Source: an uncultured Acidobacteriota bacterium (GTDB lineage Bacteria > Acidobacteriota > Vicinamibacteria > Fen-336). From it: a stretch of DNA of 48,884 nt. The position numbers and the translations under genes are program-made. The stretch covers positions 77,186 through 126,069 of the forward strand of contig CADEEV010000009.1 in the NCBI GenBank assembly GCA_902826455.1, in the 5' to 3' direction. The notes under the pieces were generated by a model. That model was not told where the DNA came from, searched no databases, and worked only from the letters and a program-made list of their open reading frames with translations. Of this stretch, positions 1 to 10,400 are shown piece by piece (position 1 is the first letter of the stretch; the number at the start of each line of letters is the position of its first letter).

Positions 1-1884
1 CCTGGCGTGGGCGTCGCCGCGGTCTTCATGGCGCTCGCGTCGCTCGTCGCGTGCCGGCACTCCACGCGTCGTACCTTCCTGGCGTGCTACGCGCTCCTGC
101 TCGTGATCGGCGCCGCGGCGCAGCCCGACTATCGCCGCGCCGACTTCCGCACCTACTTCCAGTACCTGCAGTCGGCGGCCTTCGACCACGACCTCGACTT
201 CCGCGACGAGGCGGAGCAGTGGAACAGCCGGCCGCTGCCCGAGACGCCGGTCGGACGCCGGCCCTCCGACGCGACCTGCGGCGCGGCGCTCCTGTGGAGC
301 CCGTTCTTCGTCGTCGCTCATGCGTACGCCGCCGGCGCGAACGCCCTGGGTGTCGCGCGCTTCGGGCTCGACGGCTTCTCGGCGCCGTACTTCCGCTCGG
401 CCCTCGCCGGCACGCTGTTCTGGAGCCTCCTCGGCGCGTTCGCCCTGGGCCGTGTGATCGCGCGGCGCACGGACGCGACCGTGGCTGCCGTGGCGGTGGC
501 CGGCGCCGTCGGCGGGTCCTCGATCCTCTTCTATCTCTTCGTGCAGCCGGGGATGTCCCACGGCCTCGTGTTCGGCCTTCTCGGCCTGCTGCTGCTCGCC
601 GCCGACGACGCCGACGCCGCGCCGACGCCGCGCGCCTTCGCGCTCGTCGGGCTGCTGGCGGGGACGCTGGTGCTCGTGCGGCCCCAGGCGGCGCTCGCCT
701 GCGTATTCCTCTTGCCGCTGGCGTGGCGCCATCGCCGCACGGCGCCCCCGCGCAGCTGGCTCGCGGCGATGGCCACCGCCGCCGTGGTTTTCGTCCCGCA
801 GCTCCTCGCCTGGCGCTCGATCTACGGCCAATGGCTTCCGTTCGGCGGCGCCGCGGCGGCCGCCCAGGCGCAGCTCGCGGCGGCCCGGCCCGGGTTCGGC
901 CGCTATTCGACCTGGTTCGATCCCGCATCGCCGCACCTCGCCCTCACGCTGTTCGGCGCCGACCGCGGCCTGTTCGTCTGGACACCGCTGCTCCTGCCGG
1001 CCCTCCTGGCGCTTCCCTTCGCGGTGCGCCGCTTCGGCCGCCTGGCCCTGGGCGGCGTTCTCGCCGTGGCGCTGACGTTCTGGTTCAACGGCGCGCTCTC
1101 GACGCTCAAGGCCGGCGACAGCTATGGCGCGCGCCGCTTCGACGTGGTGGTGCCCTTCGCGGCCCTGGGCCTCGCCGTGCTGCTGCAGGCCGCGAGAAGG
1201 CGGCCGCTCGCGGCGCCCGTGCTCCTGCTCGCGGGGGTGGTCGCGTGGAACGCCGGTCTCATCCGCTTGACGCGCCTTCGGCTGGTGACCGCCGAGGCCG
1301 CGAGCGAGGACGTCGCGCGGCTGCAGGCCCGGCAGCTGCGCCTCGGCGCCGAGGGCGTCCTGGGCGACGCCTTCGGACCGCGTGGGCGCGCCCTGGCCCA
1401 CGAGGCGCTCGCGGGCGATTCCTTGTTCGACGCGAGCGATCCCGACGCCGTGTTCCGTCTCGGGGATCCCGGGGCCGGCTACCTGGCCGGCGGCTGGTCG
1501 GACGCCGTGAACGACGACGGGCCGCCGCGCTTCCGCGCCGCGGGCTACCCGCGGGCCTGCGTGCGCTTCGCGCTCATGGTCGCAGCACCCCTGGAGGTGA
1601 CGGTGACCGGCCGCGCGCCGGGCCGGCTCGCGAGCCAGCCCCTGCGCGTGAGCCTCAACGAGAGCGTCTCCGACCTGCAGAGCCTGACGCCCGATTGGAC
1701 CGACGTGAGCGTGCGGTTCCCGGCCGAGGCCGCGCTACCGGGGCCCAACCGGCTCTGCCTGGAGTTCGACACGGGCACGGCCCGCCCCGACGGATCCGGG
1801 GCCGCGGCCCAGATCCGGCGCATCGTCGTGGGCTCGCAGACGCCCGTCGACCCCACGCCGATCTGGGGTCTGCGCGGCCGCTAG
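1..1884 (+). CDS. GT-C-like multi-spanning membrane protein (5' end may be outside the window)
   Basis: The frame is open to the first base; the first usable start is GTG at 7, giving 625 residues, but the gene may begin upstream. The N-terminal two thirds holds about ten hydrophobic segments. After the first one or two comes a periplasmic-type loop with acidic residues (AFDHDLDF, RDEAEQW), as in polyprenyl-phosphate-sugar dependent GT-C glycosyltransferases. The last 150 or so residues are soluble and look like a beta-sandwich. No biochemical role can be read from the sequence; transfer of a lipid-linked sugar at the inner membrane is an inference. A protein of similar plan lies at 39802-41970. 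Confidence 0.65.
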   Translation, partial: PGVGVAAVFMALASLVACRHSTRRTFLACYALLLVIGAAAQPDYRRADFRTYFQYLQSAAFDHDLDFRDEAEQWNSRPLPETPVGRRPSDATCGAALLWSPFFVVAHAYAAGANALGVARFGLDGFSAPYFRSALAGTLFWSLLGAFALGRVIARRTDATVAAVAVAGAVGGSSILFYLFVQPGMSHGLVFGLLGLLLLAADDADAAPTPRAFALVGLLAGTLVLVRPQAALACVFLLPLAWRHRRTAPPRSWLAAMATAAVVFVPQLLAWRSIYGQWLPFGGAAAAAQAQLAAARPGFGRYSTWFDPASPHLALTLFGADRGLFVWTPLLLPALLALPFAVRRFGRLALGGVLAVALTFWFNGALSTLKAGDSYGARRFDVVVPFAALGLAVLLQAARRRPLAAPVLLLAGVVAWNAGLIRLTRLRLVTAEAASEDVARLQARQLRLGAEGVLGDAFGPRGRALAHEALAGDSLFDASDPDAVFRLGDPGAGYLAGGWSDAVNDDGPPRFRAAGYPRACVRFALMVAAPLEVTVTGRAPGRLASQPLRVSLNESVSDLQSLTPDWTDVSVRFPAEAALPGPNRLCLEFDTGTARPDGSGAAAQIRRIVVGSQTPVDPTPIWGLRGR

Positions 1885-1937
1885 GGAATTGTTCGCGGGG
1901 TAGCTAACCGTTCGGCCGCCGGCGCCGTCTCTCCGGG

Positions 1938-4385
1938 ATGGGAATCGCCACCGGGCTCGAGGAGCTGCGCCACGACGTGGGCTTCGCGCTGCGGCAGCTG
2001 CGCAGGACGCCCGCCTTCACCGCGGTCGCCGTCGCGACGCTGGCGCTCGGCATCGGCGCCAACAGCGCGATCTTCGCCCTCGTGGATGCCACGCTGCTGC
2101 GCCCGCTGCCGTTCGCCGAGCCCGATCGCCTGGTGGCGCTCCACGAGACCGTGGCCGGGGGCCGCAGCTACGTCTCCCCGCTCAACCTGCAGGACTGGGC
2201 CGCGCGCAGCCGCAGCCTCGACGGTGTCGCCGCCTTCACGCCGGGCGTCGGCGCGATGGTGATGGCGGGCGAGGACGGCAGCGCCGAGAACGTGTCGCGC
2301 CAGTGGGTCACCTCGGCCCTCTTCGACGTGCTGGGCGTCGAGCCGATCGTCGGGCGCACGTTCCTGCCGGCCGACGACGAGCAGCGCGCGAGGGTCGTCG
2401 TGATGAGCGAGCCGTACTGGCGCACGCGCTTCGCCGCCGACCCGCGCGTGGTCGGGCGCGAGCTCCGGCTCGACGGCATGCCGTTCACCGTCGTCGGCGT
2501 CGTGCCCGAGGCCTTCCGCCTGGTGGGCCGGAGCGACATCTGGGCCCTGCGCTCGTTCGTGGGCGCGCCGGATCGCATGCGCGGCTTCTACGGCCTCTCG
2601 GCCGTCGGGCGGCTGAAGCCGGGCGTCGGGCCCGAGGCGGCGCAGGCCGAGCTCCAGGGAGTGGCCGCGGGGCTAGCGCACGACTACCCGGCCACGAACA
2701 CCGGCCGCGGCATCGAGCTCGAGTCGCTGCGCGATGCGTACGTGGGCCTCGACGTGCGCCTGACGTCCCTGATGTTCCTGGGCGTCGTCGGCCTGGTCCT
2801 GCTCGCCTGCTGCGTCAACATCGCGAGCCTGCTGCTCGCCCGCGCGAGCGCGCGCAGCGGCGAGCTCGCCGTGCGCACGGCCCTGGGGGCCGGCCGCGGG
2901 CGCATCGTGCGCCAGCTCCTGACGGAGAGCGTCGTCCTCTCCGTCCTGGGCGGCGGCCTGGGCGTCGCGCTGGGCGCCGCCATCGTCGCCGGCGCGCCCT
3001 CCTTGTTGCCCGAGGGACTGCTGCCTCCGATCGTCCGGCTCGCCTTCGACCTGCGCGTCGTCGCGGCCTGCGCGGGCACGACGCTGCTGATCGGGGTGCT
3101 GTTCGGGCTGATACCGGCCTGGCAGGCGACGAGCGGGCCGCCCTCCGAGGCGTTGCGCTCCGAGTCGCGCGCGACCACGGGCGCGGGCGGCCGCGTGCGC
3201 GCCTTCCTGGTTGCGGGCGAGGTCTCCGCCGCCGTGCTCCTGCTCTTCGGCGCGGGCCTGCTGCTCCGCACGCTGGCCGCCGTCGGGTCGTTCGATCGCG
3301 GCTACCGGGCGGAGGGCGTCGTGTCGATGGTCGTCGACCCGTTGGGCTCGAAGTACCCGACGCCCGAGGCGTTGCAGCAGTTCTACGACGAGGTGGAGCG
3401 CGAGGTCCGCGGAGCCCCGGGCGTCGCCGACATGGCGTGGACGAGCGCCCTGCCTCTCGAGGCCCTCGAGGATCCGGGCGTGACGTACGAGATCGTCGGC
3501 GCCGCGCCCCTCGAGGCGAGCCGCCGGCCGAGCGCGCAGTACCAGGTCGTGAGCGCGAGCTACTTCTCGACGCTCGACCTGCCGATCGTCGCCGGCCGGG
3601 TCTTCGACCGGCGCGACGTGCGCGACGCCGTGCCGGTCGCGATCGTCAACGAAGCGTTCGCGCGATCCCTCGGGCGGTCTCCCGTCGGCCTGCGGCTGGC
3701 GCTCCGGGCCGCGTCGACACCCGACGCTCCCCCCGAGGAGCGCGAGGTCGTCGGCGTGGCGCGCCAGGTCAAGGGACGTCCGGACGAGGCCAGCGACCTG
3801 GTCCAGGTCTATGCGCCGGTCGTGCAGGACCTGACCGACGACCTCTACCTCGTGGCGCGGCCCGGCCCGGGCGCGGCCGCGGCACTCGCGGGCTCGGTGC
3901 GCGCCGCCATTGCGCGCGTCGACAAGGAGCGGCTCGTCGGCGTCCGGGACGTGATCACGCTGGCGGAGATCGACCGGGCGGCCACCGGCCGGCACCGCTT
4001 CCGGGCGCTGATGGTCGCGGCGTTCGCGGCGCTCGCCCTGGTGTTGGCGATGGCCGGGATCTTCGGCATCCTGGCCTACTCCGTCCAGCAGCGCCTGCGC
4101 GACCTGGGCGTGCGCCGGGCGCTGGGGGCGAGCACGCAGGACGTGGTCCGGCTCGTCGTGGCGAGCGCCGCGCGCCCCGTCGGCATCGGCATGCTCGTCG
4201 GGCTCGGGCTCGCGACGCTGCTCGGCCGCCTGATCGCGGCCTTCCTCTTCGGCGTGCGGCCGCTCGACCTCGCCACGTTCGCCGGCGTGACCGCCGTGCT
4301 GGCGGCGGCGGCCGCGCTCTCGGTGGCGGTCCCGGCGCTGCGGGCCGCGCGGGTCGACCCGGCGACGGCGCTGCGCGTGAAGTAG
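1938..4385 (+). CDS. ABC transporter permease, ADOP type (duplicated MacB/FtsX permease without its own ATPase)
   Basis: 815 residues starting at ATG 1938. The N-terminus (FALRQLRRTPAFT, then ATLALGIGANSAIF) is the hallmark of the acidobacterial duplicated orphan permease family. Order: first TM helix, MacB-type periplasmic domain (about 60-260), three TM helices with a FtsX core (about 275-405), one TM, a second periplasmic domain (about 450-680), and three C-terminal TM helices with the repeat LRDLGVRRALGAS. Such proteins export unknown substrates or act as MacB-like mechanotransmitters with an ATPase encoded elsewhere. No ATPase gene is adjacent. The stop is 9 bases from the convergent CreD-like gene. 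Confidence 0.9.
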   Translation: MGIATGLEELRHDVGFALRQLRRTPAFTAVAVATLALGIGANSAIFALVDATLLRPLPFAEPDRLVALHETVAGGRSYVSPLNLQDWAARSRSLDGVAAFTPGVGAMVMAGEDGSAENVSRQWVTSALFDVLGVEPIVGRTFLPADDEQRARVVVMSEPYWRTRFAADPRVVGRELRLDGMPFTVVGVVPEAFRLVGRSDIWALRSFVGAPDRMRGFYGLSAVGRLKPGVGPEAAQAELQGVAAGLAHDYPATNTGRGIELESLRDAYVGLDVRLTSLMFLGVVGLVLLACCVNIASLLLARASARSGELAVRTALGAGRGRIVRQLLTESVVLSVLGGGLGVALGAAIVAGAPSLLPEGLLPPIVRLAFDLRVVAACAGTTLLIGVLFGLIPAWQATSGPPSEALRSESRATTGAGGRVRAFLVAGEVSAAVLLLFGAGLLLRTLAAVGSFDRGYRAEGVVSMVVDPLGSKYPTPEALQQFYDEVEREVRGAPGVADMAWTSALPLEALEDPGVTYEIVGAAPLEASRRPSAQYQVVSASYFSTLDLPIVAGRVFDRRDVRDAVPVAIVNEAFARSLGRSPVGLRLALRAASTPDAPPEEREVVGVARQVKGRPDEASDLVQVYAPVVQDLTDDLYLVARPGPGAAAALAGSVRAAIARVDKERLVGVRDVITLAEIDRAATGRHRFRALMVAAFAALALVLAMAGIFGILAYSVQQRLRDLGVRRALGASTQDVVRLVVASAARPVGIGMLVGLGLATLLGRLIAAFLFGVRPLDLATFAGVTAVLAAAAALSVAVPALRAARVDPATALRVK

Positions 4386-4394
4386 CCGGGGCCC

Positions 4395-5651
4395 TTAGCC
4401 CGCGATCCTCTTCGCGAGCACGACGCCCCAGTCGACGCGCGCTGTGGCCTGCATCAGCACGAACAGCGTCGCCACCGACCCGAGGGTGACCGCGAGGCCC
4501 GTGTAGCCCTCGAAGAAGAACGCGTAGCTGAAGAGCACCAGGTACACGAGCTGGGCGAGCCCGGCCTCGAGGAGCGCGCTGCGCATGCCGGCCACGACGC
4601 GCAGGTAGCTCACCACGAGGAACACGCTGACGGCGGAGGCCAGCGCGAACGCGACGTGCAGGCTCACGTGGTCCACGAGGTAGGCGATCAGCAGGTGGAA
4701 CGCGAAGAACGCCGCCGACAGGAAGAAGTAGTTCATCGGGTGCAGGCTGTGCCCGCGCAGCACCCCGAGGATCACCATGACGGTGAAGAAGAACAGCAGC
4801 GAGACGGGCGCGAAGAACGTGATGCGCGCCGCGAGCGGGCCCGGGTTCAAGCGGTTGGGCGGGTCCATCCCGACGCGCTGGCCGGTCACGAGGCTCTCGA
4901 AATCCCAGCTCAAGCGGTAACCCGAGCCCTCGGGCGTGCGCTTCGTCGGCGACAGCGTCCCGGCGGGGAAGTCGATGCCGCCGAAGTTCGTCCGCAGGCC
5001 GAGGTGGAAGTCGCGCACCTGGGCGACGCCGCTCGGCGTGAAGGCATACGTCCACTCGCCGAGCCCGCGGGAGCGGTACGCGACCTTCACGACCGCGACA
5101 CCCCCCGGTGGGATCGTCGCGTCCATCACGAGGCCCTGGGAGAGATCGGTCACGGGCGGAGCGTCCTTGCCGTCGACGCTGAGCTGGAAGCCGTCGTAGA
5201 TCGCCTCCGTGGACGGGAACGCGAAGTGCACCTTGGCGTCGCGCGCGACGAGGCTGTCGTTGTGGACCCGGTACTCCCCGGAGAAGGTCACGCCGTAGGT
5301 GTCGTACCAGAGCAGGCCCTTCTTGCGCTGGTCGAGGTCGAGGGCGACCTCGACCCGGCTCGCGGCGAGGGGCAGCGGCACCTTGTCGCTGACCATGCGC
5401 GTCACGTCGCGCAGGACCGTCTTCCCGTCGGCGGTGGTCTCCTGGACCTTCTCGGTGACCGCCCGCGGCTGCTCGTACCATGTGTCCGGCGCCACTTGAT
5501 TGTGTCGGCCGCCCCACAGTTGAGCGACCTCGGTGGCGAGCTGCGCGTCCTTCTCGCCGGTGCGCTCGACCACGGACGCGCCCAACGTAAACCACGCTAC
5601 GGCCGCACAACAGTAGATGAACCCGATGGCCAGCACGCGAGCAGGTGTCAA
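4395..5651 (-). CDS. CreD-like inner membrane protein
   Basis: 418 residues. TM1 is at about 5-25, followed by a large periplasmic beta-rich domain (30-285) and about five C-terminal TM helices (from FFFTVMVILGVLRG onward). The final segment, GYTGLAVTLGSVATLFVL followed by ATARVDW, matches the conserved end of CreD-family proteins, where a glycine-rich helix is followed by a T/A-R-x-DW motif. CreD is linked to envelope stress and beta-lactam response; no CreBC genes are visible here. The start is TTG at 5651, supported by a strong Shine-Dalgarno AAAGGAGG four bases upstream (complement of 5656-5663). It is the last gene of the minus-strand run from ileS. Confidence 0.6.
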   Translation of the reverse strand: MTPARVLAIGFIYCCAAVAWFTLGASVVERTGEKDAQLATEVAQLWGGRHNQVAPDTWYEQPRAVTEKVQETTADGKTVLRDVTRMVSDKVPLPLAASRVEVALDLDQRKKGLLWYDTYGVTFSGEYRVHNDSLVARDAKVHFAFPSTEAIYDGFQLSVDGKDAPPVTDLSQGLVMDATIPPGGVAVVKVAYRSRGLGEWTYAFTPSGVAQVRDFHLGLRTNFGGIDFPAGTLSPTKRTPEGSGYRLSWDFESLVTGQRVGMDPPNRLNPGPLAARITFFAPVSLLFFFTVMVILGVLRGHSLHPMNYFFLSAAFFAFHLLIAYLVDHVSLHVAFALASAVSVFLVVSYLRVVAGMRSALLEAGLAQLVYLVLFSYAFFFEGYTGLAVTLGSVATLFVLMQATARVDWGVVLAKRIAG

Positions 5652-5702
5652 GGATCCTCCTTTGGATCGCTCGACCCGGACTGCATAGGCCGTGCCCGAC
5701 GT

Positions 5703-6089
5703 CTAGGCCAGGCGCGCCCCGTGCTCGCGCAGGAGCTCCCGGAGGACCGAGCGATGGCACCGGCCCTCGTCCTCGCAATAGCAGCCGACCGAGAAGTCGG
5801 CCGACTGCGACAGCAGCGCGAGGGCGGTCAGCAGCCGGTCCGCTTCCGGCCGCCTCATCTCCACGCGGTAGCGCTTCTCGAAGGCCCGCCATGCCGAGGC
5901 GGTCTCGGCGGCGAGTGCCTTCTTCACCAGGGCTTCGGACGGAGCGAGCTCCGGGAGCCAGGCGTCATAGAAGTCGCGCCGCGCGAACTCGGCTTTCGGC
6001 ACGCCCCGGGGCGGCCGGCGCACCGTCCCGAGGCGCACGCCTTCGTGCTTCCGGCGCGGGCTTCCGAGACGGACGACATGGACGGCCAT
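5703..6089 (-). CDS. DUF488 domain protein
   Basis: 128 residues, ATG at 6089. It carries the DUF488 signatures DFYDAWLPELAPS in the middle and CYCEDEGRCHR near the end, a C-x-C...CHR arrangement that may bind metal or serve redox chemistry. The family has no firmly established function. Its ATG shares one base with the stop of the upstream hydrolase (TGATG), so translation is probably coupled. The reading frame stays open far upstream, but that extension is antisense noise under the hydrolase; homology begins at this ATG. Confidence 0.8.
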   Translation of the reverse strand: MAVHVVRLGSPRRKHEGVRLGTVRRPPRGVPKAEFARRDFYDAWLPELAPSEALVKKALAAETASAWRAFEKRYRVEMRRPEADRLLTALALLSQSADFSVGCYCEDEGRCHRSVLRELLREHGARLA

Positions 6090-7123
6090 CAGCGCGCTCC
6101 TCCGTTCAGGAACCCGACGACCTCCTGGATCAGGCGGGTGCGTCCGTGCTCGGGTCGATCGAGATGGGCGAGGTGGGTCGCCTGGGGTAGCACCACGACC
6201 CTGACGCTCGAGGCGTGCACGAGCTCGTCGCGCAGCGCCTCGCGATCCCCCGGTCGCGACCAGAAGTCGAGCTCGGAGGCGATCACGAGAGTCGGTGCAT
6301 GGATCAAGGAGGCGTCCCAGAGTCGATGCCCGCTCGCGAGCAGGAACGAGTCCTCCATGGCGCCGGCAGGGGAGCGGAACGTCGCTGGAGTGCGAGCGGA
6401 CGACGTCGGATCGCTCGCGAGTGCCGCCTCGCCGTAGGCTTTCGCGACCGCGGGATCGCGCCACGAGGCCTTGTCCTCCACCGGGATGCTGCGATCCCAG
6501 GCTCCGAACAGCGAGGCCTCGGTGCCGAGCCGGTACGCGCCGAAGGCCGGATCGAACCGGCCGGGTCGTGCCGGATTCTCGAGGTCGGAGCCGGGACCGA
6601 GCATCGGGTGTCCCGAGGTCGCGCCGTAGAGCGTGTTGAACATCACGAGGTGGCTGACGCGCTCGGGATGCAGGGTCGCGAAGAAGCCGGCCCAGTGGCC
6701 GCCCGTGGCCCAGCCGAACAGCGCGACGCGCTCGACGCCGGCGCGTCCGCAGATCCACTCGACGATCGCGCCGATGTCGCGGACCACCTCGGGAGACCGC
6801 ACGAGCGGTGGGTGGGCCGAAGGCGGCTCGTCCATCGCGGCCGGTCGTGTCGAGCCGCCGTAGCCGCGCGCGTCCATCACGTAGACCGGGTGGCCGGCGG
6901 CTGCCAGGTCGGCGGCGAGAGAGCCCCCGGCGACGGCGAGGTCGAAGGACGCCAGCCCCGGAACCCGCGCGCCATGGAGCAGCAGGACCGGTACCCCCGT
7001 GGCCTTCTCGGGGCGCACCTCGCGGACGAAGAGCCGGATGCCAGGATCGCTCGGGACCAGGCTGTCCGCGCGCACCGGCCCGGCCGTGGCGGCGAGGGCG
7101 AGGCCCAGGAGGAGAGCCGTCAT
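6089..7123 (-). CDS. Secreted alpha/beta hydrolase fold protein with atypical nucleophile elbow
   Basis: 344 residues with an N-terminal signal peptide (cleavage near GPVRA-DS, residue 19/20). It shows an alpha/beta hydrolase layout: HG oxyanion loop at 50-51, DARGYGGS at 84-91, nucleophile elbow LFGWATGG at 135-142, acid region SELDFWSRPGD, and the histidine motif ATHLAHLDRPEHG near the C-terminus. The usual Gly-X-Ser-X-Gly reads GWATG, so Ala139 occupies the nucleophile position; Thr140 is next to it. It is either a non-classical or non-catalytic member. The substrate is unknown. It begins 12 bases after the DUF2007 gene and overlaps the DUF488 start. Confidence 0.8.
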   Translation of the reverse strand: MTALLLGLALAATAGPVRADSLVPSDPGIRLFVREVRPEKATGVPVLLLHGARVPGLASFDLAVAGGSLAADLAAAGHPVYVMDARGYGGSTRPAAMDEPPSAHPPLVRSPEVVRDIGAIVEWICGRAGVERVALFGWATGGHWAGFFATLHPERVSHLVMFNTLYGATSGHPMLGPGSDLENPARPGRFDPAFGAYRLGTEASLFGAWDRSIPVEDKASWRDPAVAKAYGEAALASDPTSSARTPATFRSPAGAMEDSFLLASGHRLWDASLIHAPTLVIASELDFWSRPGDREALRDELVHASSVRVVVLPQATHLAHLDRPEHGRTRLIQEVVGFLNGGAR

Positions 7124-7135
7124 GCGTCGCGCAGT

Positions 7136-7465
7136 CTACTCGACCGCGCCTCCGCAGCGCTCGCAGACGTACGTGGTGGCGCCCGTTCCGCCCACGAAGC
7201 GCACGCTCTCCGAGCCGCAGGCGGCGCACTGGAGCGCGACGCCACGCGACGTGAGGAGGATGCCGGAGTCGATCGCTCCCAGGAGGGCCCGGGCCTCGTC
7301 GGCGTCGGCCTTCGGCACGGCGACCTTGACGCCGCCGATCATCGGCCACAGCGCGGGATCGACGCCGATCAGGTTGGCGTCGAGGAGCGCCGCCTCGAAC
7401 CCAGCCGACTCCAGGGCCGAGCGGCACGCGTTCGCCTCGGTGGGCGTCGCGAAGCTAGCCACCAC
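7136..7465 (-). CDS. DUF2007 protein with C-terminal zinc ribbon
   Basis: 109 residues from GTG 7465, 14 bases after the stop of the TamB-Omp85 gene. The N-terminus (VVASFATPTEANACRSALES, with ALLDAN following) is the DUF2007 ferredoxin-like fold sometimes called a putative signal-transducing protein. The C-terminus adds a zinc ribbon with two CxxC pairs (CAAC and CERC). The open frame continues upstream through the fusion gene in another phase, but that part is a shadow. An in-frame alternative GTG lies at 7462. Function unknown. Confidence 0.75.
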   Translation of the reverse strand: MVASFATPTEANACRSALESAGFEAALLDANLIGVDPALWPMIGGVKVAVPKADADEARALLGAIDSGILLTSRGVALQCAACGSESVRFVGGTGATTYVCERCGGAVE

Positions 7466-7479
7466 CTCGAGCTCGTCGC

Positions 7480-10400
7480 TCAGAAGCTCTGGCCGAAGCT
7501 GAAGTAGTACCGCCAGGACCTGGTGCCGGGCTCGGGCTGGAGAGCGTGGCCGAGGTCGAAGCGCAGGAGGCCGACCGGCGACGCCCAGCGCAGCCCGACG
7601 CCGAGGCTGTGCTTCAGGTCGAAGCCGATGTCGCCGACCGCCGAGAACACGTTGCCCGCGTCCCAGAACACGACGCCTCCCCAGCCGGAGGCGTGGCGGT
7701 AGCGCAGCTCCTGGTTCATGACGACGGTCGCGTTGCCGCCGGCGGGGTCGCCCAGGAAGTCGCGGGGCCCGAGGCTGTCGGTGGCGTAGCCGCGCACGCT
7801 CGTGGCGCCGCCGGCCCGGAAGCGCTCGTCGGGGATGAGGTCCTGGCCCGCGAAGGTCCAGGCGAGGCCGGCGCGGTACGCCTGTCCCCACACCAGGGTC
7901 GGCGTGAGCTGGCGGTACACGAAGCCCTGGGCGAAGGTCTTGAAGAAGCGGAGATCGGAGCCCAGGGCCTCGGGCGAGTACTCGACGTTGAGGCTCAGGA
8001 ACTGGCCGCGCGTCGCGTCCAGGGCGAAGTCGCGGCTGTCGCGCACGAAGGACGCGTTGACCGTGGCGACGCTCACGGTGATGGGCTCGATCAGGATCGG
8101 CGAGGTGAGCGTGCTGCGCTTGAAGCGGTAGCCGAACAGCAGGTTCGTCAGGTCGCCCAGGGGGATCTTCTGCTGCAGGTCGAAGCCGCGCTCGAGAGAG
8201 TTGTTCTTCTCGGAGTCGGGGTCGAGCTCGTTGATCGGCAGGTCCTCGCTGATGCGGAACAGCGATCCCACGAGGTCGCCGCGGAACAGCGTCGGGATGC
8301 GCAGCGAGACGCGCTCCTCCTCGATGTTCCCGCCCAGTCTCAGGCGGCCGCCCAGGGCGATGCCACGCCCGAAGAGGTTGCCGCGCTCCGCGTCGATCTG
8401 GCCCGACAGGCGGTCCTCCTCGTTGTACCGCGCCTGGTAGCCGAGATAGACCGGGCCCTGCTCCTGAAGGTCGACCGTGATCGTCGACGGGTTCGAGCGC
8501 GCGTAGGTGATCGAGGCGCGCGTGAAGATGCCGAGCTCGAGGAGCCGCCGCTCGGCGCGGGTCAGCTCGCGGATGTCGAGGGGATCGCCCTCCTTCAGCT
8601 TGAGGCTGTGGAGGACCAGGCTCTCGCGGGTGCGGTCGATGCCCTTGACCTCGATGCTGCCCACCGTGAGGCGCTCGCCTTCGTCGATGCGCAGCGTGAG
8701 CTCGAGGTCGGGCGGCGCGGTCTTGATCTCGGTCGCGACGCGCACCGCGGGGAAGCCGAGGGCGAGGTAGTGGTCGCGCAGCCGCGCCACGGCGGCGATG
8801 ACCTGGTCCTCGACGTAGGGCTCGCCGATCTCGAGCTGCGCGGACGACTCGATCTCCTCGAGGGGCCGCGAGCTGCCCTCGACGTGCAGGGCCTTGATCG
8901 TGGCTTCGGGTCCTTCCACGACCGGCACCGTGATCGCGATCGCGGCGCCGTTCTCCTGGATCGACACCGGGCCCGCCTGGGCGGCGAGGTAGAGCTCCTC
9001 GCCATAGGCCTGGCGCACGCGGCCCAGGGCGGCCTCGGGCTCGACGACGAACGCGCCGGGCCCGCCGCCCGCGCGCGACAGCGCGGTGGTCGAGAGCTGT
9101 GTCGCGCCGGGGAACGTCAGGGCGACCGAGGTGTAGGCCGTCCCCGGCGTCGCGCGGAACACGAGGACGCGCTCGCCGGCGTTCGCCTCGGTGGACGTCT
9201 CGACCTTCGCCCGCAAGTGGCCCGCGTCGCGCAGCTCGGCCAGGACCAGGGCCTTGCCGCGCTCGGCGGCCTCGTCCTCGTAGAGCGAGTCGAGGAGCTC
9301 CTTTTCGAGCTTCGCAGGCACGGGGGCGCCCTCGACCCGCGTGGAGAAGTGGGGGCCCGGCCGCAGCGTGAACGTGGCGACGCCGTCCTTGACGCGAGCA
9401 CTCGCCTCCGCCTCGATGTAGCCGCGCTTCACGAGCTCGAGGCGCAGCGCCTCGGCGTCGTCCTGCAGCCGGCCGGAGCCGGCACGCTTGCCCTCCTTCA
9501 CCTTGAGACGGCCGCGCAGCGCCTCTTCCGTGCCCTGGGGCGCGCCGTCGATGACGACGCTCCTGAGCTCCGGAGAGCGCTCGCGCGCCGGCGCCTTGGG
9601 CTTCTTCGGGCCGCCGAAGCGCCGCTTCTGACCGACGCCGCCCGTGAGCACGCCGTCGTCGTCGCGCTGGCCGAGCACCTTCACTTCCTTGGGCAGGTCG
9701 GCCTCGAGCTGGGTGAAGCGCGCCTCGGCGTCGTTCAGCGAGTAGGACTGGATCAGCCGCAGGCGCCGGGCGAGCTGCTTCTCGAACGTGAAGCGCGCCC
9801 CGGGCTCCTTCTCGCGCGAGAGCAGCTCGGGCTGCAGGCTCACCCGGTCCAGGCCCAGGCCCCGGGCCAGGCCGCCCGTCAGCCGGCCCGTCATCAGGAT
9901 CGCCAGCTGGTTGCCGGCGAGATACCCGACGCTCTGGGTGGCGCCCGTGTCCAGGCGGCCGGTGCTGATGAGGCTCAGGACCTCCGCCTCGCTGTGGGTC
10001 GAGGGCTCCGACGAGAACGACAGCGTCGGGTTGTCGAGGCTCCCCGAGGCCGTGACGGCCACGGCGTAGTCCTGCTGCTCGTCGATGCTGTGGATCGTGG
10101 CGGTGAGGCGCATGGACACGTCCGGGTTCCACGTGCCGGCGTAGGTGAGCGCGCCCGACTCGACCGTGAACTCGTGGCCCTGGATCTCCACGGTCCCGCC
10201 CTCCGCGATGTCGAAGCGGCCGAAGGGCGCCGGGGTCTCGAGGTCGCCGCGCGCGGTCAGGCTGCCGCTCGCCTCCACGTTGATGAGGTCGTGGCGCACC
10301 ACCACGGGGGTGTCCGTGATGACGCGGATGTCGAGGGCAAGGCTGCGCAGGAGCGGGGAGGGCTCCGGCGACGTGTCGACGGTCGTGCCCTTGAGGCTCT

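Noticed and set aside
4386-4400. Hairpin between the convergent permease and CreD-like genes as a terminator
   Set aside because: Only a four-base-pair GGGC/GCCC stem with no U-tract.
7133-7138. TAGACT nine bases before the alpha/beta hydrolase start as a -10 box
   Set aside because: The TAG is the stop codon of the DUF2007 gene, so the match is explained by coding sequence. The same applies to TAGTCT before the M28 gene and TAGAGT before the zinc-knuckle gene.
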